Position numbers and translations under genes: made by a program | Shown here: positions 9,071 to 16,692 of the stretch, in pieces | Layout of the letters: the number at the start of each line of letters is the position of its first letter | Numbering within the stretch: the stretch's first letter is position 1 | Notes under the pieces: model-generated | Database searches by the model: none | What the model was told of the DNA's origin: nothing | What the model saw: the letters and a program-made list of their open reading frames with translations, nothing else | NCBI GenBank assembly: GCA_902506565.1 | Contig: LR732703.1 | Span: forward strand, 3,186,916-3,250,915 | DNA from: Burkholderiales bacterium 8X | GTDB taxonomy: Bacteria > Pseudomonadota > Gammaproteobacteria > Burkholderiales > Burkholderiaceae_C | DNA length: 64,000 bases | Direction of reading: 5' to 3'

Positions 9071-10111
9071 TCAGGCCAGCAGTTTCAGTTCACGCAGGAA
9101 TGCGCGTTGGGATTCCGCCGCCTGTTTGGCGAGCGCGCCCTTAGCGGCCCATTCGTCGACCACGCCTTGGGCGATCTGGCGTGCGCGAGTCAGGTCAGTC
9201 TCCGACCACGCCACCAGTTCAACACCCTTCTTCTGAACTTCTGCGGCGACTCGCTTGTCGTTTTCCGCTATGCGATTCACCTGGGTTGTCGAAAACTCGC
9301 GCCAGGTGCGCTCCAGTATCTGTTTAACATCTTCGGGCAGGCCCTTCCAGGCACTGGCATTGACCGTGAAATCCTGGATGGGCATTGAGTGAAAGCCGGG
9401 GAAAGTCGCGAACTTGGCAACCTCGAAGAAGCCAACTTTGGCATTCACTGAGATCGTGGACCAATCGACGCTGTCGACAATGCCTTTTTCAATGGCAGAG
9501 TAAGCCTCTCCTCCTGGCAAGACGACGATGGATGCGCCCATCTTGGCAATGGTTTCTGCAGCGATGCCCTGGGCGCCGCGATGTTTGATGCCCTTGAAAT
9601 CTTCAGGACGTCGAATGGGTTTTTTCGACGTGAGGGATTCCACGCCCCACCAGGTCGCGCCCACGGTGTAGGCGTTGAAACGCTGGTACGCCTTGCGCAG
9701 CATCTCCAAGCCGCCTTTTTCGTATAACCATCGGTTTTGTTGCTCCGGCGTGCGGTAGCCGAAAGCGAAGTCCCCGATGACTGCCAGCGCTGGCTCCTTA
9801 CCCGCCCAATAGCCGGGGTAAGTAGATTGCCCTTGGAGCACGTTTTGGTTGACTGCATCCAGAGTTTCGAAGGCGCCCACCACGGCTCCGGCGGCAAAGG
9901 TCTGAATTTCGAGCCGACCGCCTGTGTTCACTTTCACCTTCTCGGCGAACTCCTCAAAGTATTTGAAGGTGTCTTCGCCCGCGCCCCAGAGGGTCTGAAC
10001 CCGCCACCTGGTCGCCTTCTGGCCAAGCACGATCGCGGGCATTCCGGCGATCAATGCGGTAGACGATGCGGCGACGGCCTGCAGAACTCGGCGTCGGTGA
10101 AAAGTTGTCAT
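9071..10111 (-). CDS. dctP: TRAP transporter substrate-binding protein
   Basis: Periplasmic receptor of the TRAP importer, 346 residues. The N-terminus MTTFHRRRVLQAVAASSTAL resembles a twin-arginine-like export signal (HRRRVLQ followed by a hydrophobic stretch ending near AGMPAIVLGQ). The receptor domain shows VQTLWGAGEDTFKYFEEFAE, the conserved IKHRGAQGIAAETIAKMGA with the ligand-pairing Arg, and GGEAYSAIEKGIVDSVDW. The last motif is typical of the DctP group that binds mannitol/chloroaromatic or keto acids, so a bulky acid is as likely as a C4-dicarboxylate. It is the first structural gene after the GntR regulator, separated by a 93 bp gap with a palindrome. Confidence 0.9.
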   Translation of the reverse strand: MTTFHRRRVLQAVAASSTALIAGMPAIVLGQKATRWRVQTLWGAGEDTFKYFEEFAEKVKVNTGGRLEIQTFAAGAVVGAFETLDAVNQNVLQGQSTYPGYWAGKEPALAVIGDFAFGYRTPEQQNRWLYEKGGLEMLRKAYQRFNAYTVGATWWGVESLTSKKPIRRPEDFKGIKHRGAQGIAAETIAKMGASIVVLPGGEAYSAIEKGIVDSVDWSTISVNAKVGFFEVAKFATFPGFHSMPIQDFTVNASAWKGLPEDVKQILERTWREFSTTQVNRIAENDKRVAAEVQKKGVELVAWSETDLTRARQIAQGVVDEWAAKGALAKQAAESQRAFLRELKLLA

Positions 10112-10141
10112 TTTGTCTCCGGGTTAAAAGTGTAGATCCTC

Positions 10142-10160
10142 TGGCATATTTGAAATACCA
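10142..10160. promoter_or_regulatory. Inverted repeat, possible GntR operator upstream of dctP
   Basis: TGGCATATTTGAAATACCA has arms TGGCAT/ATACCA with one mismatch, in the TGGTAT/ATACCA style of many FCD-type GntR sites. It lies 31 bp before the dctP start. The right half, GAAATACCA, recurs at 10905-10913, just upstream of the gntR gene itself, which is what an autoregulated local regulator would show. Confidence 0.5.
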
Positions 10161-10182
10161 GCAGTAATATATTAGATAGGCT

Positions 10183-10201
10183 AAAAAAAACCATCGGGTT
10201 T
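10183..10201 (-). terminator. Weak hairpin with T-run after the GntR gene
   Basis: Read on the minus strand, the stem AAACC-CGAT-GGTTT is followed by more T residues (a run of eight A on the plus strand, 10183-10190). It lies 4 bp beyond the end of the GntR gene and before dctP. The stem is short and AT-rich, so termination is likely partial, letting some transcription reach the TRAP operon. Confidence 0.4.
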
Positions 10202-10204
10202 CCC

Positions 10205-10885
10205 CTACCTACCAGTCATGTGGCTGCTGCCTAGTAAGTTTCTGGTGAATTGCTCGGCGATGTCACTGACGTTGTCGCAGTGCAGCGCAACCTGCGCTTC
10301 ATCGCGGGCGACGATCGCGCGTGTGAGTGCGGCATGTGCCGGACCAACCACAGGGAGGTTATTGAATGCGCGGTGATGGGCAAAGTAGAACCGCTGTGAC
10401 ATCGTGTGCAGCGGGCGCAGTGCACGAGCAGCAAACCTGTTCCGCGCACACTGTGCAACAAACCGTTTGATTTGAAAGTGAAACTGCAGGTAAGACTCAG
10501 CCTGCTGTGACTCACCGGCATGTTGGATGCCATCTGCCATTTCCAGGAGCTGTCTACGTTCGCTGTCCGTACATCGTACGGATGCACGCGCCGACACCAA
10601 TTTTTCCAACACCCGGCGCGCGTCCAGTACCGCCATTTGATCTTCAACGGAGATTTCGCTCACCACGATCCCTGCGCGTCGAATTACGGTTACGAGGCCG
10701 TCCAACGCCATGCTTGCAACCGCTTCGCGAACCGGCGTGCGGCCTATGTCAAGAAGCTCGCTAAGAGAGCCTTCGGTCCAGACGGAACCCGGAGCTAGGA
10801 CTAGTGTTACGAACCGCGCTTCCAATTCCCTGCGCGCCTTGTCGACCAAGGACGTAGCTGGATTGAAGTGGAGATCCTCACGCAT
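10205..10885 (-). CDS. GntR-family transcriptional regulator (FadR/FCD subfamily)
   Basis: A 226-residue regulator. The winged helix-turn-helix spans roughly residues 25-75 (LSELLDIGRTPVREAVASMA, then LDGLVTVIRRAGIVVSEIS), followed by an all-helical FCD ligand-binding domain with DARRVLEKLVSARASVRCTD, HFQIKRFVAQCARN and a late HAALTRAIVARDEAQVALHCDN. The His and Asp/Glu residues of the FCD metal site are plausible at these positions. It is the most upstream gene of the TRAP-catabolic operon, with the same GAAATACCA half-site upstream of itself and of dctP, so it probably represses the operon until the imported acid binds. Confidence 0.9.
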   Translation of the reverse strand: MREDLHFNPATSLVDKARRELEARFVTLVLAPGSVWTEGSLSELLDIGRTPVREAVASMALDGLVTVIRRAGIVVSEISVEDQMAVLDARRVLEKLVSARASVRCTDSERRQLLEMADGIQHAGESQQAESYLQFHFQIKRFVAQCARNRFAARALRPLHTMSQRFYFAHHRAFNNLPVVGPAHAALTRAIVARDEAQVALHCDNVSDIAEQFTRNLLGSSHMTGR

Positions 10886-10904
10886 ATATCTTTAACGTTC
10901 TTGT

Positions 10905-10913
10905 GAAATACCA
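10905..10913. promoter_or_regulatory. Repeat of the GAAATACCA half-site upstream of gntR
   Basis: GAAATACCA here matches exactly the right arm of the inverted repeat before dctP (10152-10160). It lies 20 bp upstream of the GntR gene start, between a candidate AT-rich promoter and the coding region. A nine-base match in a short promoter is only suggestive. Confidence 0.35.
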
Positions 10914-10925
10914 CCGAGGATACTT

Positions 10926-11576
10926 CAAGCGAAGAAAACTAGCAGGTGCGACACAGTTGTTAGTTCTCCCGGCGAGGCGCAGATGAGCTTGGATGGAAAT
11001 CCGGACTCTCGTTCTCCGACTGCTCTCCGCTTGACTACGGCGTTCGGTAACCTAATCTTTGCTGGACCTATTCTTTGCTCGGGGGTAGCTCGCCGTGCTG
11101 TGCTGCCCGTCTGCACTGGCGCCTTTGTCTGCCGCGCCGTCGGACTGCTGGCCGGAAGAGGCCGCGCGCCCACTTGGTCTTGCTTAAGCGGCTCTGGCCG
11201 CTAGGTGTTGTGTAAGTGGTTGCGCTCTTCGACAGCGACGGCTGATGATGCACTACGCCGCCAAAGGCGATGTGCCAGCAACTGCCAACGTCTAGATTCT
11301 TAAGGCGACCGGCAGCTAAGGGCCCAAGCGGACTTGCGTTCACACAGCCACTTTTCAGCGTTCTAGCCTAAACAACGCCTTACGCCGGTCTACGAAGGTT
11401 TCGCGAAAACCCGCACTCTGCTCCCTTCCCCAGTGTCTGAGGAGCAACTTCCTGGCGCGTAGATTCCGTTGTGGGCCCATCGATCAACGGGGCTTTCGTC
11501 CCGCACTCTGAATCTGTGCCGTACGTCGACCCTCGGGCGATTTCTTCAACTAAGAACGACTCGAGCATGCGTACCG
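10926..11576. other. Gene-poor stretch of about 650 bp
   Basis: Only short open frames occur on either strand, and none shows a recognisable domain, good ribosome-binding site or neighbour coupling. It separates the TRAP operon from the recombinase cassette and probably holds decayed sequence. A palindromic CGGCTCTGGCCG-like stretch at about 11190-11201 has no T-run. Confidence 0.4.
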
Positions 11577-11924
11577 TCAAGGCAAGCTGTCGAGTTCCCC
11601 AATCAACAGGTGCATACGATCAAGGTCGCGAAGCGCTTCCGCAAACTGTTCTTTGGTAGTCCCACTCATCGTCAATGAGACGAGAATGAACTCTTCGAAC
11701 TGAGCACCAACTGGACCTTCAAGGAAGCCGTGCTCTTCCAAGATCATGTTGCCGCGAACATGGAGATCGGCAAGCGCACGGACTAGCGGAGCGTGTGCTC
11801 TTTCGAATGCTTCGACAACGCGCTGAAACTCGTCGGGGGTCGCGGCCATAGCGACAGTATGCCCGGCCAGTGTGGAGCGAACCAGACCTGCAGGAATGGT
11901 GCACGCGGTCTCAAGGGATGCCAT
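11577..11924 (-). CDS. Hypothetical protein, 115 residues
   Basis: Not recognised. The frame starts MASLETACTIPAGLVRSTLA and continues through a mainly helical, acidic protein (PDEFQRVVEAFERAHAPLVR, LHVRGNMILEEHGFL, FEEFILVSLTMSGTTKEQFA). Composition and absence of rare-codon runs make it look like a real gene rather than a shadow. A TTG four codons earlier (11936) is an alternative start. It is divergent from the recombinase cassette, sharing a 170 bp upstream region that contains short palindromes, so it may belong to the same mobile element. No signal peptide or membrane segment. Confidence 0.5.
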   Translation of the reverse strand: MASLETACTIPAGLVRSTLAGHTVAMAATPDEFQRVVEAFERAHAPLVRALADLHVRGNMILEEHGFLEGPVGAQFEEFILVSLTMSGTTKEQFAEALRDLDRMHLLIGELDSLP

Positions 11925-12038
11925 AAGCCCCAGCAATCGGTGATCCCGTGTTGAATGGCGGGCTTTAGAGCCAGCAAGGGTAATTTGGACGGGGCTGCGG
12001 CTGCGTCGCAGTGCTTCTATTCAAAAGCAGCCACTGTT

Positions 12039-12076
12039 TGCTTTCAAAGCTTGAGGCTTGATCTGGATTTTCGAAA
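12039..12076. promoter_or_regulatory. Short palindromes upstream of the recombinase-ParB cassette
   Basis: GCTTTCAAAGC and, about 20 bp later, TTTCGAAA are perfect palindromes in the 60 bp before the first cassette gene (start 12098). They could be operators or centromere-like sites for the ParB/RepB-like proteins encoded downstream. Such short AT-rich palindromes also occur by chance. Coordinates of the region are approximate. Confidence 0.3.
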
Positions 12077-12097
12077 CTCGAAATACAGGAGGGTTCC

Positions 12098-12499
12098 ATG
12101 ACGGTGTGCGTATTCTGCGGAATCAAATTCGCTCCTCGTGTTCAGAGCCGTAATCAATCGTACTGCGGAAGCGACGCTTGCCAGCGGGAAAGAAGAAGAG
12201 CTTGGCAACAGAGAAAGCGTGAGCTCGACCCTGATTACGGGGAGAACCAAGCGAAAGCTCAGCAACAGTGGACGCTAAAGAATCCGGACTACTGGAAGCA
12301 CTACAGAAAGCGCCAAGCAGAGCAAAGCAAACAGACCCAATCAAACCGGCGGACACATAAAAAGAGTGACTCCTGCAATATTGGCGCACCCCCCAGCGGG
12401 TTATATCTGTTAGTGCCATATTCCGCTGATGGCGCCGGAACCTCGTGGATAGTTCACCTCTCTCTGATCGAGCCTTCGACCGTCACTCTTGAGCGATAA
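12098..12499 (+). CDS. Small Cys-rich, basic protein (possible zinc-binding), first gene of the recombinase cassette
   Basis: A 133-residue protein opening with C4-x2-C7 and C23-x4-C28 (VCVFCG... and SYCGSDACQ), a pattern suited to one zinc ion. A strongly basic, aromatic stretch follows (RRRAWQQRKREL, DPDYGENQAKAQQQW, NPDYWKHYRKRQ) that could contact DNA. A good ribosome-binding site (AGGAGGG) lies 6 bases before the ATG. The last 40 residues are of different composition. It precedes the serine recombinase gene by 68 bp or overlaps it, depending on the recombinase start. From memory, proteins of this kind accompany recombinase-ParB pairs in other bacteria; its role there is not established to my knowledge. 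Confidence 0.75.
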   Translation: MTVCVFCGIKFAPRVQSRNQSYCGSDACQRERRRAWQQRKRELDPDYGENQAKAQQQWTLKNPDYWKHYRKRQAEQSKQTQSNRRTHKKSDSCNIGAPPSGLYLLVPYSADGAGTSWIVHLSLIEPSTVTLER

Positions 12500-12566
12500 G
12501 AGAGGATGCGATGGGAAGCAGCCTGTTGCCCTGCTACCGTTCGGATTCCACCGAATCTGGCGTGCT

Positions 12567-14129
12567 ATGACAGACGAGACTCACGGATTGCAAGCAACCC
12601 TTCACGCGAAGCCGCGCGCGGTGGCCTACGTGCGGATGTCTACAGAACACCAGCAATATTCAACCGAGAACCAGCTTGATCGCATTAAAGAGTATGCCCT
12701 TAAACGAGGTGTTGAGCTTGTGCAAACCTTCACCGATGCCGGCAAGAGCGGCTTGCGCATTGACGGCCGGACTGGTCTGCAGAAGCTTTTGAGCATCGTC
12801 CAATCTGGGCAGGCCGACTTCTCGATGATTCTCGCGTACGACGTGAGTCGATGGGGTCGCTTTCAAGATGCTGACGAAAGTGCGTATTACGAGTACATTT
12901 GCCGAAAAGCCGGAATTCAGGTCGCATACTGCGCGGAGCAATTTGAGAACGATGGCTCTCCGATTTCAACCATTGTTAAGGGCGTTAAGCGTGCAATGGC
13001 CGGCGAGTACAGCCGAGAACTTTCGGCGAAGGTTTTTGCAGGACAGTGCCGCTTGGTTGAACTCGGTTTTCGCCAAGGAGGGCTGGCTGGTTATGGATTC
13101 AGGCGGATGTTGCTTGATCAAGCCGGCCAGGAGAAAGGGCAGTTGTCGACTGGTCAGATGAAAAGTCTGCAAACAGATCGAGTTGTGCTCGTTTCCGGGC
13201 CGGACGATGAAGTAGCAGTAATAAAAGAAATTTATGACTTGTTTATCGATAAGTCGATGAGTGAACATTCGATCGCCGAGTTCTTGAATAGTTCAGGCAG
13301 ACGTACCCAACTTGGACGTAAGTGGTCGCGCGGCACCGTTCATGAAGTTCTCACAAATGAGAAGTACATCGGCAGCAACGTTTATAACCGCGTCTCGTTC
13401 AAACTAAAAAAAGCTCGGATCGAAAACGACCCGGAAATGTGGATACGTCGACCAGAGGCGTTTCCCGCTTTGGTTCCGTCTGCGAGGTTTTATCTTGCGC
13501 AGGGTATTATTCGCGCTCGTTCCCGACGGCTTACGGACGCCGATCTGATTGAGCACCTGAAGGCCTTGTACGAAAGGCGCGGATATCTTTCGGGCTTAGT
13601 GATCGACGAGGCAGAAGGCATGCCGTCTTCTACGGTTTACGCTAACCGGTTCGGCAGCTTGCTACGTGCATATCACGCGGTCGGCTTCTTGCCAAGTCGA
13701 AACTACGCCTATATCGAAATCAATCGGGTGTTACGACGCATGCATCCAAACGTTGTGCAAGAAGTCGAAGCCGGCATGAGCGCAGGAGGGTCTAATTTAA
13801 TGCAGGACCCGTCTTCAGATTTAATCTCGGTTAACGGCGAATTCACTACATCCATTACACTTGCGCGATCACGCCGAACCTCCACTGGCGCGCTGCGGTG
13901 GCGACTGAGGTTTGATACAGGGCTAAGACCAGATGTCACCGTCGCCGTTCGCATGAACGAAGCCAACTCGGCAGCACGCGACTACTACCTGTTTCCTCGA
14001 GTAGTCATGGAGCCAGGAAACGTGAACCTTGCTGAACAAAATGCAATAGAGCTTGAATCGTTTCGCTTGGACAGTCTTGATTACTTTTATAAGCTTGCCG
14101 CCCGTACGCGGTGGAGGAAAGTAGCATGA
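12567..14129 (+). CDS. Serine recombinase (resolvase/large-serine-integrase type)
   Basis: A 520-residue site-specific recombinase acting by serine-linked strand exchange. The catalytic serine is in AVAYVRMSTEHQQYSTENQ (S25 from the chosen start). Active-site arginines are plausible in LAYDVSRWGRFQD and KGVKRAMAGEYSRELSAKVF, followed by the recombinase domain (GYGFRRML...) and a segment NEKYIGSNVYNRVSFKLKKA typical of the Recombinase Pfam domain. The zinc-ribbon Cys set of large integrases is not evident. Instead the C-terminus (LRWRLRFDTGLRPDVTVAVR) is unusual. An in-frame TTG at 12489 would add 26 residues. The stop overlaps the next gene as ATGA, so expression is coupled to the ParB-like genes. 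Confidence 0.88.
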   Translation: MTDETHGLQATLHAKPRAVAYVRMSTEHQQYSTENQLDRIKEYALKRGVELVQTFTDAGKSGLRIDGRTGLQKLLSIVQSGQADFSMILAYDVSRWGRFQDADESAYYEYICRKAGIQVAYCAEQFENDGSPISTIVKGVKRAMAGEYSRELSAKVFAGQCRLVELGFRQGGLAGYGFRRMLLDQAGQEKGQLSTGQMKSLQTDRVVLVSGPDDEVAVIKEIYDLFIDKSMSEHSIAEFLNSSGRRTQLGRKWSRGTVHEVLTNEKYIGSNVYNRVSFKLKKARIENDPEMWIRRPEAFPALVPSARFYLAQGIIRARSRRLTDADLIEHLKALYERRGYLSGLVIDEAEGMPSSTVYANRFGSLLRAYHAVGFLPSRNYAYIEINRVLRRMHPNVVQEVEAGMSAGGSNLMQDPSSDLISVNGEFTTSITLARSRRTSTGALRWRLRFDTGLRPDVTVAVRMNEANSAARDYYLFPRVVMEPGNVNLAEQNAIELESFRLDSLDYFYKLAARTRWRKVA

Positions 14130-15025
14130 GGAACGCCACTGAGATCCGGGTAATTCAAGTAAGTCTAGTCGACGTCTTAAACCCTCGCTCCCGAAACGCC
14201 GATGCTTTCAATGGAATTATAGAAAACATTCGTTTAGTTGGATTGAAAAAGCCCATCAGCGTCACGCCCAGAACGGTCGACGGGGTTCCGCGTTTTACGC
14301 TAATTTGCGGTGAAGGGAGGCTACTGGCATTCAAAGCTTTGGGTCAAAGGGAAATCCCCGCTAGAATTATTGACGCGACCGACGAAGAGTCATTTGTGAT
14401 GAGCCTAGTCGAGAACATTGCGCGAAGAAAATACACTCCGCTAGAGCTGCTTGACGGTGTTAAGCGCCTTCTAATCGCAGGTAAATCGCTAGAAGACATC
14501 GCAGCGAAGACCGGCTTAACTTATTCATATGTCCGAGATATCAATTTCCTCCTAAACAAGGGCGAAGAGCGCTTGGTGTCTGCAGTCAAGAGCGGCACCC
14601 TTCCGATCAAAGCGGCGATCGACATCGTTTCTGCTGGGGAAGACAGCAAAGCGATTCAGAACAGCCTTCAACAAGCCTACGACACCGGTCAGCTCAGGGG
14701 GAGACAACTTTTTGACGCGCGCCGGCTTATTGAGAAGCGGAGGCACATGGGCAAGTCATTCTCTGCGCATGGCGGCCCGCACAACAGTTCAGACCACATT
14801 TCGGCAAATAGCCTCGTCCGTGCTTTCCGCAAAGAGGTAGCAAGGCAAGAATCCCTCGTACGACGCGCGCACGCAGTGCAAAGGGATTTATTATTCATCG
14901 TTGGGGCATTGCGAACTTTAGCAGGTGATGATAATTTTTGCACTCTGCTTAGAGCTGAAGGTCTCGATACCTTGCCAAAATTCTTAGCTGATCGGCTTTT
15001 GGCGGCAATTGAGGTTCGATCATGA
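14126..15025 (+). CDS. ParB N-terminal-domain protein (RepB-like), first of two
   Basis: A 299-residue ParB/RepB-type DNA-binding protein. The ATG at 14126 overlaps the recombinase stop and follows a strong GGAGGAAA site. ParB elements in order: GLKKPISVTPR, the CTP-motif region CGEGRLLAFKALG (canonical GERR is GEGR here), SLVENIARRKYTPLELLDG, and a helix-turn-helix KSLEDIAAKTGLTYSYVRDI. The C-terminal half (helical, SLVRAFRKEVARQESLV) resembles plasmid RepB C-terminal domains. No ParA partner is present, so it is unlikely to act in ordinary partition. With the recombinase it may control recombination direction, site pairing or element maintenance. Confidence 0.82.
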   Translation: MRNATEIRVIQVSLVDVLNPRSRNADAFNGIIENIRLVGLKKPISVTPRTVDGVPRFTLICGEGRLLAFKALGQREIPARIIDATDEESFVMSLVENIARRKYTPLELLDGVKRLLIAGKSLEDIAAKTGLTYSYVRDINFLLNKGEERLVSAVKSGTLPIKAAIDIVSAGEDSKAIQNSLQQAYDTGQLRGRQLFDARRLIEKRRHMGKSFSAHGGPHNSSDHISANSLVRAFRKEVARQESLVRRAHAVQRDLLFIVGALRTLAGDDNFCTLLRAEGLDTLPKFLADRLLAAIEVRS

Positions 15026-15882
15026 AAGTCGCAATAGGTTTCAGTCTCGAGCCCGTCGACTTGCCACTCAACAAGTTGCTGCCCACGAAAAAGATTATTA
15101 GGCGTCTTGAAGAGACGTCGAAGTTCGCACAAATTCGAGCGTCAATTCAAGAGATTGACTTGATTGAACCGTTGACGATTACTGCAGAAGATCCGACGAC
15201 TGGTGCACATCATCTGCTTGATGGCCACATTCGTTTGCTTGTATTGCGCGAGCTTGGTCGGACTTCAGCTCCATGTTTGATCGCCGTCGACGACGAAAGC
15301 TACACATACAACAACCAAATAAATCGTATAACTGCGATCCAAGAGCACTACATGATTCGCCGGGCGATCGAACGAGGTGTGTCGCCTGAACGGCTGGCAA
15401 GCACGTTGAACGTAAACGTAAACCTCATTAAGGCGAAGAAAGCCCTCTTAGACGGCATCTGTGCAGAAGCGGTTCAAGCTTTACAGGACAGGCAATTCTC
15501 TCCGCAAGTCGCCTCCACACTTCGACAAATGAAGCCTATGCGACAGCTTGAATGTATTGATTTGATGATTGCGGCGAACAACCTTACGGTCAATTATGCA
15601 AAAGCCTTGTTGCTTGCCTCCTCGGAAGATGCGCTACTCACAATCAAGAAAAAGCCGAGAGCGATTGGGAGTGATCAAGTTGGGCTCATGGAGCGTGAGA
15701 TGTCTAACGTTCACGAGCAATACCGCTTGGCAGAGGAGTCATATGGGGAGGACGTACTGCACTTAGTATTTGCACAGGGCTATCTATCGAAGCTGGTTGG
15801 TAACGAAGCCGTGTTCAGCTACTTACGCGCCAACCATTCCGATGTTGTTGAACATATCGCGCGGATCTTAAAGAGGATCTAG
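15022..15882 (+). CDS. Second ParB/RepB-like protein
   Basis: A 286-residue relative of the preceding gene, its ATG overlapping that stop codon (ATGA, 15022-15025). It has the ParB fold order LIEPLTITAEDPTTG, LLDGHIRLLVLRELG (the GERR CTP motif is replaced by DGHIR, so CTP binding is doubtful), NRITAIQEHYMIRRAIERG, then a helix-turn-helix-like SPERLASTLNVNVNLIKAKK and the RepB-like helical part (LRQMKPMRQLECIDLMIAAN). Two unequal ParB paralogs after a serine recombinase suggest a heterodimer or division of labour, one with and one without an intact nucleotide motif. No terminator is evident after it. Confidence 0.8.
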   Translation: MKVAIGFSLEPVDLPLNKLLPTKKIIRRLEETSKFAQIRASIQEIDLIEPLTITAEDPTTGAHHLLDGHIRLLVLRELGRTSAPCLIAVDDESYTYNNQINRITAIQEHYMIRRAIERGVSPERLASTLNVNVNLIKAKKALLDGICAEAVQALQDRQFSPQVASTLRQMKPMRQLECIDLMIAANNLTVNYAKALLLASSEDALLTIKKKPRAIGSDQVGLMEREMSNVHEQYRLAEESYGEDVLHLVFAQGYLSKLVGNEAVFSYLRANHSDVVEHIARILKRI

Positions 15883-16288
15883 TAAATACGTGGGAGCATA
15901 CAGAGGGTGAACGTCCGGTTCTGGCCGGTTGCAGACGAAGCATGGCTTGCTGCGCCGCTGATAGCAAGCTTCGCTGCTACAGCAACACTCACCACCACAT
16001 GAGCCCAGCAAGCAACCATGGCAGTCCGTGGCCTACGGCCTCCCGACCATGTGAACTCGCGTGTACGACGGCGCTTCGCGGAGTTCAAGATTGGTCTGTT
16101 AATCCGTACGGCCCTGGGCCGAGGGTCAAGGAGCCAAATCTGGCCGCATGGCCACTGGATGTCTTGCTATAAGTTGGTAGCGGGACATTTCCTTGGTTGA
16201 TCGTCTAGGCGCCCGTGAAGGCGTCGAGGCAGCGAGGACATGGCTACACAGAGATTCACTGTCACTCCGCTGTACCCGCCAAGCATCG
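15883..16288. other. Intergenic stretch after the recombinase cassette
   Basis: No supported gene. It contains GAACGTCCGGTTCTGGCCGG at 15908-15927 and, at 16179-16193, TAGCGGGACATTTCC, which recurs with one change at 42526-42540. This could be the right flank of the cassette, but I found no inverted copy at its left side. Confidence 0.35.
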
Positions 16289-16567
16289 TCAATGCCCTTC
16301 TTCAGCCGTTTCGGATTTGGGATTTAGCTGCGCCATGCGCCATGCGCCATAGGCTGGGTTGACCGTGTCGGCCGCCTCGCCTTTCAGGAAGCTGTAGGGC
16401 TTCATGCTTCGCGACGGTGTCGCGCCGCTGTCGGCCGCGATATGGGCGTCGGGCAGAGTCGCGATGAATCCGCGTTGGGCGTCGTCGTAGTCGAGCCGGT
16501 CGGAGAAGTCGAGTTCGGCGCGCACGCGCGCGTGGGATTCCAGGGTACTGGGATGGGCGGGTTTCAT
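16289..16567 (-). pseudogene. Alkyl sulfatase (MBL-fold) N-terminal fragment
   Basis: The 92-residue frame reads LDFSDRLDYDDAQRGFIATL, then MKPYSFLKGEAADTVNPAYG and MAQLN, the start of alkyl/aryl-sulfatases of the BDS1 type (family form: FxNxxDFxDAxRGFIA ... YxFLxGxAPDTVNPSLWRQAQLN). The sequence breaks into unrelated residues (NPKSETAEEGH) and stops, so about 550 residues including the metal-binding HxHxDH are absent. At 16332-16352 the sequence GCGCCAT is tandemly duplicated and one base is missing in the AACCC run. Together these are a compensated +6 change relative to the expected NPSLWR. It is a decayed remnant, not a functional enzyme. Confidence 0.75.
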
Positions 16568-16692
16568 GCAGATACCTTTCGTTCGCCGGCAGGCGGTTCG
16601 GCGCGGAAAGGGGTCCTAGGTTTTTGGACGGGGGCGGAGAACCGATTTGCTGCAAAGCAAGTCTGCAGAGGTCGCATTCCACTCGCGCGAGC

